Shown here: one piece after another, positions 1-3,544 of the stretch
Layout of the letters: every line of letters begins with the position of its first letter
Numbering within the stretch: position 1 is the first letter of the stretch
NCBI GenBank assembly: GCA_015486445.1
Contig: WFRT01000024.1
Coordinates: 1-6,202, forward strand
DNA length: 6,202 nucleotides
DNA from: Pseudomonadota bacterium
GTDB taxonomy: Bacteria > Desulfobacterota > Anaeroferrophillalia > Anaeroferrophillales > Tharpellaceae
Direction of reading: 5' to 3'
Notes under the pieces: generated by a model
What the model was told of the DNA's origin: nothing
Seen by the model: only the letters and a program-made list of their open reading frames with translations
The model's database searches: none
Made by a program: the position numbers and the translations under genes

Positions 1-233
1 AGCAGGTTGAGCACCAGGGTAATGCGGATATGTCCCTTTTCCTTCAGGGTATAGCCGGCCCCCAGAAAAACCAGTCCGGCCAGGCCGTAGGCCGAATACT
101 CGTCGGCAATCAGCGTGGTCTTGGAAAACAGGTTCCAGAGAAAAATCTCGACCAGGATCAGGACCGTCATCAGCCCCAAAACCAGGGCCGAAAACCTGGC
201 CGCCAGTTCATTTATCCGTTCAATCAATTTCAC
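1..233 (-). CDS. dctQ: TRAP transporter small permease DctQ (partial, N-terminal 77 residues)
   Basis: This is the N-terminal part of the small membrane subunit of a TRAP (tripartite ATP-independent periplasmic) transporter; the C-terminus lies beyond the left edge. DctQ pairs with the large permease DctM in the inner membrane to move the solute delivered by DctP. The start is GTG (231-233), preceded by GGGAG (complement of 241-245) at 7 nt; no ATG is available upstream before the in-frame stop at 330-332. The protein begins VKLIERINELAARFSAL. A hydrophobic helix spans about residues 14-36 (ending EIFLWNLF) and a second about 46-62 (DEYSAYGLAGLVFLGAG), followed by the family-typical charged stretch TLKEKGHIRITLVLNL. 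It lies 118 nt downstream of dctP on the same strand, in the usual dctP-dctQ-dctM order. The GTG start and edge truncation make it easy to miss. The solute is unknown. Confidence 0.88.
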   Translation of the reverse strand, partial: MKLIERINELAARFSALVLGLMTVLILVEIFLWNLFSKTTLIADEYSAYGLAGLVFLGAGYTLKEKGHIRITLVLNL

Positions 234-275
234 GTAAAAGCTCCCGCCAAACCACGCCTTCCGCCGGAAAACCAA

Positions 276-320
276 CAGCGCCCCCGCCGGGAGCCCTGAC
301 GGTTCCCGCCGGAGGCGCTG
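276..320 (-). promoter_or_regulatory. Intercistronic hairpin between dctP and dctQ
   Basis: A long inverted repeat has left arm 276-292 and right arm 304-320, each 17 nt, pairing at 15 of 17 positions around an 11-nt loop. It lies between the dctP stop and the dctQ start. On the dctP-coding strand the hairpin is followed by TTGGTTTT and not by a clean U run, so it looks like an mRNA-stabilising or attenuating element more than a full terminator. By analogy with hairpins between binding-protein and permease genes (malE-malF is the classic case), it may allow excess DctP over DctQM. That role is inference. Confidence 0.65.
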
Positions 321-351
321 AAACCAAACTTAAGCAAGAAAAATCTCGCGG

Positions 352-1347
352 TCAGCGGCCCAGGATCCGGTTGTACTCCTGCAAAACCTGCTCCGCCTCC
401 TTGCCGGCCTTCTTGAACCAGGCCCGGCGCAGTTCGACCCCGACCTGGTCAAGCTGGGCCCGGAACTTGCGGTCGACTTCGAGCACCTTCATGCCGTGTT
501 CCCGGAGGATCTTGAGACTGCTTCGATCCATGTCTCCGGCCAGGTTCCACATCTCGTTTTCCATCTGCTCGGAGATTTCCAGGACCTTCTCCCGGGTCTC
601 CTTGGGCAGCTTGTTCCAGGCATCGAGGTTGACGTTGATCATGTTGACCGGACCCAGGATATTGATCCGGGTAAAATACTTCAGCACTTCCCAGGCCTTG
701 GCATCGACCCCGGACACCGACGAGGTGTACATCGAATCTAGCAGGCCGGCCTTCATGGCCGGATAGACCTCGCTGAACGGCATCTTCCGGGCCGAGGCCC
801 CAACCGCCTTGCCGAAGGCCAGGCCGGTGCCGTCGTAGACCCGCATTTTCAAACCCTTGAGATCGGACAGCTGGTGAATCGGGCGCTGGGTGTAGATGCC
901 GGAAAAAGGCCAGACCGTGGAAAAAATGGTCATCTGTTTGAAGCGGGCCAGGGTCTTTTTGTAAACCGGCTTGGCCAGCTGGTAGAGAAGACGCTGTTCG
1001 AAGGAGTTGCGGGAGAGAAACGGCTGGGCCGTCAGGGCCAGGATCGGGGCGTCGCCTTCGACCATCCCGGTCGGGATCTCGGCAATCGCCAGCTGGCCGT
1101 CGGCCACCGCCCGAAGCAGCTCCGGCCCCTTGAAACCGAGCGAGGAGCCGGGATGCAGGACAATCACCAGTTCACCGTTGGTCGCCTCTTTGACCCGGTC
1201 GGCAAAGCGCTGGGCGCCCTGGGAGAGGAAATTCCCGGCTGGATAGTTGAGATGCATATGCCAGACCGTCTTGGCCTGTGCCGGCCCGGTGGGAGCCAGC
1301 AGCAAAATTGCCAGAAACACCATTGCCGCACGTAAAATCCGCTTCAT
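352..1347 (-). CDS. dctP: TRAP transporter periplasmic solute-binding protein, DctP family
   Basis: This is a 331-residue extracytoplasmic binding protein that captures an organic acid, typically a dicarboxylate or other carboxylate, and hands it to the DctQM permease. The start is the ATG at 1345-1347, because AGGAGGT (complement of 1353-1359) sits 5 nt upstream and the protein then opens with a clean signal peptide. Residues 1-25 (MKRILRAAMVFLAILLLAPT and GPAQA) have a basic head, hydrophobic core and AQA cleavage site. An in-frame extension to a TTG at 1375-1377 would add ten residues ahead of the signal and is unlikely. The family hallmark LKGLKMRV lies at about 163-170, with Arg169 at the position that binds the ligand carboxylate in characterised DctP proteins. 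The GLLDS segment near 201-205 matches the region before the second hinge. Total length is usual for the family. Neighbour dctQ follows on the same strand, and a consensus promoter lies upstream. The substrate cannot be read from the sequence. Confidence 0.95.
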   Translation of the reverse strand: MKRILRAAMVFLAILLLAPTGPAQAKTVWHMHLNYPAGNFLSQGAQRFADRVKEATNGELVIVLHPGSSLGFKGPELLRAVADGQLAIAEIPTGMVEGDAPILALTAQPFLSRNSFEQRLLYQLAKPVYKKTLARFKQMTIFSTVWPFSGIYTQRPIHQLSDLKGLKMRVYDGTGLAFGKAVGASARKMPFSEVYPAMKAGLLDSMYTSSVSGVDAKAWEVLKYFTRINILGPVNMINVNLDAWNKLPKETREKVLEISEQMENEMWNLAGDMDRSSLKILREHGMKVLEVDRKFRAQLDQVGVELRRAWFKKAGKEAEQVLQEYNRILGR

Positions 1348-1391
1348 ATCCGACCTCCTGTAACCGTTAACAAGCAACTAACACGCACAAA

Positions 1392-1403
1392 TTCCCGCGG
1401 GAA
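1392..1403. promoter_or_regulatory. 12-bp perfect palindrome in the dctP leader
   Basis: TTCCCGCGGGAA is a perfect palindrome between the predicted dctP transcription start and its ribosome binding site, about 25-35 nt into the transcript. It could be a DNA-binding site for a repressor acting downstream of the promoter. I do not recognise it as the site of a specific regulator. Confidence 0.35.
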
Positions 1404-1432
1404 ATAAAACATCATGTCAGACAGGAATGATT

Positions 1433-1460
1433 ATTATAACATAGGAGTTGAAACTGTCAA
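1433..1460 (-). promoter_or_regulatory. Consensus sigma-70 promoter for dctP
   Basis: On the minus strand, TTGACA (complement of 1455-1460) and TATAAT (complement of 1433-1438) are separated by 16 nt. Both hexamers match the consensus exactly. Transcription would start near 1426, giving dctP a leader of about 80 nt. Exact matches in both boxes, in a divergent intergenic region and correctly oriented toward dctP, make this a strong prediction. Confidence 0.8.
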
Positions 1461-1479
1461 CCCACCCCGGAAAAAAAGC

Positions 1480-1507
1480 TTGACAAATTAAACTCAGAAA
1501 GTATACT
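1480..1507 (+). promoter_or_regulatory. Near-consensus sigma-70 promoter for the ccp-prxU operon
   Basis: TTGACA (1480-1485) and TATACT (1502-1507) are separated by 16 nt on the plus strand. The -35 is perfect and the -10 has five of six consensus bases. Transcription would start near 1514 and give a leader of about 180 nt before the peroxidase ATG. Its -35 lies back to back with the dctP -35, with 19 bp between them, so the two polymerases may compete or share a regulator. The -10 box is embedded in a perfect palindrome. Confidence 0.78.
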
Positions 1508-1535
1508 TTTAAAATTCGAACTAAAGTTACACTTT
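1498..1535. promoter_or_regulatory. Pair of related palindromes over the ccp promoter start site (candidate operator)
   Basis: AAAGTATACTTT (1498-1509) is a perfect 12-bp palindrome covering the -10 box. AAAGTTACACTTT (1523-1535) has the same AAAGT/ACTTT half-sites with a 3-nt centre. Their centres are about 25 bp apart. Two copies of a shared dyad straddling a predicted start site are what a repressor operator looks like. The cognate regulator is not identified; it is not a clear Fnr, Fur or OxyR consensus. Confidence 0.45.
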
Positions 1536-1546
1536 TAACGGACCAG

Positions 1547-1579
1547 GCCTGCGGCCGGCCGCATTCCGGCTCCCCAGGC
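1547..1579 (+). promoter_or_regulatory. GC-rich stem-loop in the ccp leader
   Basis: The early leader can fold into a two-tier hairpin. An outer stem GCCTG/CAGGC (1547-1551 with 1575-1579) encloses an inner stem GCCGG/CCGGC (1554-1558 with 1566-1570) around a 7-nt loop. The segment also contains the perfect palindrome GCGGCCGGCCGC (1551-1562). There is no U run, so it is not an intrinsic terminator. It may be a 5' stabiliser or simply a GC-rich region. Confidence 0.3.
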
Positions 1580-1599
1580 AGAAATATCGAACCGTTATA

Positions 1600-1628
1600 T
1601 TGACAAATCGCCCGTCACCGGCCATATT
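1600..1628 (+). promoter_or_regulatory. Possible second promoter closer to ccp
   Basis: A second exact TTGACA (1600-1605) is followed after 17 nt by CATATT (1623-1628), which has four of six -10 consensus bases. It would start transcription near 1635, leaving a leader of about 60 nt. The 9-mer TTGACAAAT is shared with the upstream promoter (1480-1488). The weaker -10 makes this only a candidate. Confidence 0.35.
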
Positions 1629-1694
1629 TTCAGAAACTGCTGTTTTACAGATACCCGAAGTCCGAACTTGAGCCAGGAAGAAGGAGTTGAGAGG

Positions 1695-2738
1695 ATGAAA
1701 AAACTGATTACCTGCGGCGTCATCATGTTGAGCCTGATACTGGCGGCCGGTTTCAGCCTGGCCGGCGACAGCCTGGTCAGCGAAGCCAACGAGTATTTCA
1801 AACCGATTCCAGCCCAGCCCCCGGCCCTGAAAGGCAATCCCGCGAGCCCGGCCAAGCTCGAACTCGGCAAGCTGCTCTACTTTGAGCCCCGTCTCTCCCG
1901 CAGCTGCCTGATCAGCTGCAACACCTGTCACAACGTCGGCCTCGGCGGCGCCGATTTCCAGGAAACCTCCACCGGCCACGGCTGGCGCCAGGGTCCGCGC
2001 AACGCCCCGACGGTTTTGAACTCGGTCTACAACGTGGCCCAGTTCTGGGACGGCCGGGCCAAGGACCTGGCCGACCAGGCCAAGGGTCCGGTCCAGGCCA
2101 GTGTCGAGATGAACAACACCCCGAAAGAAGTGGTCAAGACCTTAAAAAGCATGCCGGAATACATCGCACTTTTCAAAAAGGCCTTCCCGGGCGACAAGGA
2201 CCCGGTCACCTTCGACAACATGGCCAAGGCAATCGAGGTTTTCGAGGCCACCCTGGTCACCCCCGACTCCCGTTTCGACAAGTTCCTCAAGGGTGACGCC
2301 GCAGCCCTCAACGAACAGGAAAAAAGAGGCCTGAAAGCCTTTATCGAAAAGGGTTGCGCCGACTGTCACGGTGGTATCAACATGGGCGGCGACGACTACT
2401 ACACCTTCGGCGTGGTCAAAAAACCCAGTCTCGGCATCTCCGGCGAAGACAAGGGACGCTACAAGGTCACCAAAGCGGCCCAGGACGAGTTCGCGTTCAA
2501 ATCGCCCTCCCTGCGCAACATCGAGCTGACCCCCCCCTACTTCCACTCCGGCAAGGTCTGGACCCTGAAGGCCGCGGTCATGACCATGAGTTCGGCCCAG
2601 CTCGAAAGTGTGCTGAGCAAGAAGGAGATCGCTGACGTCGTCGCTTTCCTGAGAACCACCACCGGCCGGCAGCCCAAGATCGAACATCCGATCTTTCCCA
2701 AGCCCACCGATGCCACGCCGCATCCGAGGCTGGATTAA
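1695..2738 (+). CDS. ccp: Periplasmic di-heme cytochrome c peroxidase
   Basis: This 347-residue CcpA/MauG-family enzyme reduces hydrogen peroxide to water in the periplasm using electrons from small c-type cytochromes or cupredoxins. The ATG at 1695 is chosen because AAGGAG (1681-1686) lies 8 nt upstream and the next residues form a signal peptide (about 1-23, ending SLA). An in-frame TTG at 1668 is rejected. Heme 1 attaches at CNTCH (Cys75, Cys78, His79) and heme 2 at CADCH (Cys221, Cys224, His225). Spacing against the Pseudomonas aeruginosa enzyme (recalled mature numbering) places the distal ligand His95 (its His71), Trp118 (Trp94, between the hemes), Gln128 (Gln104), Glu138 (Glu114), His284 in PYFHSG (His261) and Met298 (Met275, high-potential heme ligand). 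All are present, so an active bacterial CCP is likelier than a MauG-type oxidase. An extra Cys71 precedes the first heme motif. The seleno-peroxiredoxin follows after 88 nt. Confidence 0.96.
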   Translation: MKKLITCGVIMLSLILAAGFSLAGDSLVSEANEYFKPIPAQPPALKGNPASPAKLELGKLLYFEPRLSRSCLISCNTCHNVGLGGADFQETSTGHGWRQGPRNAPTVLNSVYNVAQFWDGRAKDLADQAKGPVQASVEMNNTPKEVVKTLKSMPEYIALFKKAFPGDKDPVTFDNMAKAIEVFEATLVTPDSRFDKFLKGDAAALNEQEKRGLKAFIEKGCADCHGGINMGGDDYYTFGVVKKPSLGISGEDKGRYKVTKAAQDEFAFKSPSLRNIELTPPYFHSGKVWTLKAAVMTMSSAQLESVLSKKEIADVVAFLRTTTGRQPKIEHPIFPKPTDATPHPRLD

Positions 2739-2812
2739 AACGGATTTATTTGTCGTCGTTTGACGGAAAACCAGTGATCAACCCGCAACCTGCAACCTGA
2801 AACTGAAAACCT

Positions 2813-2821
2813 TAAGGAGGT
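2813..2821 (+). promoter_or_regulatory. Full-length Shine-Dalgarno for the seleno-peroxiredoxin
   Basis: TAAGGAGGT complements all nine bases of the usual 16S rRNA 3' end and sits 5 nt before the ATG at 2827. It fixes the start codon well upstream of the in-frame TGA. It shows that ribosomes are meant to enter here, not at the internal ATG at 3031, which has no comparable site. Confidence 0.85.
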
Positions 2822-2826
2822 AAACC

Positions 2827-3435
2827 ATGATTCAAGTCGGCCACAAAGCCCCGGATTTTACCGCTTCCGGCTACCAGAAAGGTGAGTTCAAGGATTTCAA
2901 ACTCTCCGACCAACTCGGCAAATGGGTTCTGCTCTGCTTCTACCCCGGTGATTTCACCTTTGTCTGAGCTACCGAGATCTCGGTAGTTGCCGAGAAATAC
3001 CCGGTCCTGAGCGAGCTTGGCGTCGAAGTCATGTCGATGAGCATCGACTCGATCTTCGTCCACAAGATGTGGAATGACAACGAACTCTCCAAGATGGTCG
3101 AAGGCGGCGTTCCCTTCCCGATGCTTTCCGATGCCGGCGGCGAGGTCGGCAAGCTCTACGGGGTTTTCAACGAAGAAGCCAAGGTCGAAAACCGGGGCCG
3201 CTTCATCATCGACCCCGACGGCGTTGTCGTGGCCTTCGAGGTCCTGACCCCGCCGGTGGGCCGCAACATCTCCGAAACCATCCGCCAGATCCAGGCCTAC
3301 CAGCATGTCCGGGCCATGGCCGGGGCCGAAGCCTGCCCGGCGGGCTGGAGACCGGGGAAAAAGACCCTGAAGCCGGGTCCCGCGCTGGTCGGCAACGTCT
3401 GGAAAGAGTGGAAAACCGAAATGGCTTTTGACTGA
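2827..3435 (+). CDS. prxU: Selenocysteine-containing 2-Cys peroxiredoxin (AhpC/Prx1 type), TGA at 2965-2967 read as Sec
   Basis: This is a 202-residue cytoplasmic thiol/selenol peroxidase that reduces hydrogen peroxide and organic hydroperoxides. The frame from ATG 2827 is open except for one TGA at codon 47. That codon falls exactly on the peroxidatic residue: FYPGDFTFVUATE against the family FYPxDFTFVCPTE. The active-site pattern PxxxTxxC is met by Pro40, Thr44 and Sec47. Arg123 in ENRGRFIIDPDG matches the catalytic arginine, and Cys170 in EACPAGWRPG matches the resolving cysteine, so the C-terminus is intact. Length is usual for the family. SECIS-like hairpins follow the TGA. The real stop is also TGA (3433-3435). 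The start is set by a nine-base Shine-Dalgarno. A selenocysteine peroxiredoxin (PrxU) is known from Eubacterium acidaminophilum. Ala48 replaces the usual Pro. A nonsense mutation is the alternative, but there is no other damage. Automated callers would report only residues 69-202, from ATG 3031. Confidence 0.9.
2968..2995 (+). promoter_or_regulatory. Candidate bacterial SECIS element (two alternative hairpins)
   Basis: Directly 3' of the TGA the mRNA can fold in two ways. Fold A pairs 2969-2975 with 2980-2986 (perfect palindrome CTACCGAGATCTCGGTAG, GAUC loop), extendable by G2968-U2987. Fold B pairs 2978-2984 with 2989-2995, six Watson-Crick pairs plus one G-U, and exposes the loop AGUU. In fold B the stem's apical end lies about 16-17 nt after the TGA, and the loop shows a G-U step like the SelB-contacting G and U of the E. 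coli fdhF SECIS loop. Fold B therefore fits the known bacterial SECIS geometry better. The two folds share 2978-2986 and exclude each other. The element is inside the coding region, as expected for bacteria. Confidence 0.65.
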
Positions 3436-3474
3436 ATCGAGCCAGGCCCGGCCGCTTCCAGGCCGTAATAACGT

Positions 3475-3509
3475 AAAAAGGCCGCGGGAAAACTCCCGCG
3501 GCCTTTTTT
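3475..3509. terminator. Bidirectional intrinsic terminator between prxU and the M16 protease
   Basis: A perfect 15-bp inverted repeat (3475-3489 with 3494-3508) has a GGCCGCGGG/CCCGCGGCC core, a 4-nt AAAC loop, and flanking A5 and T6 tracts. On the plus strand it ends in a U run (3504-3509) and terminates prxU, 39 nt after its stop. On the minus strand the A tract becomes a U run and terminates the convergent protease gene, whose stop is at 3545. The rest of the 109-nt gap holds nothing recognisable. Confidence 0.93.
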
Positions 3510-3544
3510 GTTGCATGGTCAAGAAAAACCGGTTCGCAAACGGA

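Noticed and set aside
1425..1439. A PerR-box-like site (11 of 14 defined positions by my alignment) near the peroxidase operon
   Set aside because: The well-matched half, ATTATAA, is simply the reverse of the dctP -10 box, and the site is over dctP's promoter, not the ccp promoter. The evidence is too weak to call.
1527..1979. A minus-strand ORF across the ccp promoter region and 5' end
   Set aside because: It is antisense to the peroxidase signal peptide and first heme motif, with no recognisable domain.
2754..2765. A small CGTC-GTTT-GACG hairpin and TTGACG between ccp and prxU as terminator or promoter
   Set aside because: The stem is only 4 bp with no U run, and no -10 box is found at the right distance from TTGACG.
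3031..3435. A 134-residue plus-strand ORF starting at ATG 3031 as an independent gene
   Set aside because: It is the C-terminal two thirds of the peroxiredoxin. It lacks the active site and its own ribosome binding site, and the upstream frame encodes the missing family residues.
2827..3435. The peroxiredoxin as a pseudogene with a nonsense mutation
   Set aside because: The TGA is exactly at the catalytic Cys codon, there is no other disruption, hairpins follow the codon, and the Shine-Dalgarno and terminator are intact. It stays possible until the Sec machinery is shown.
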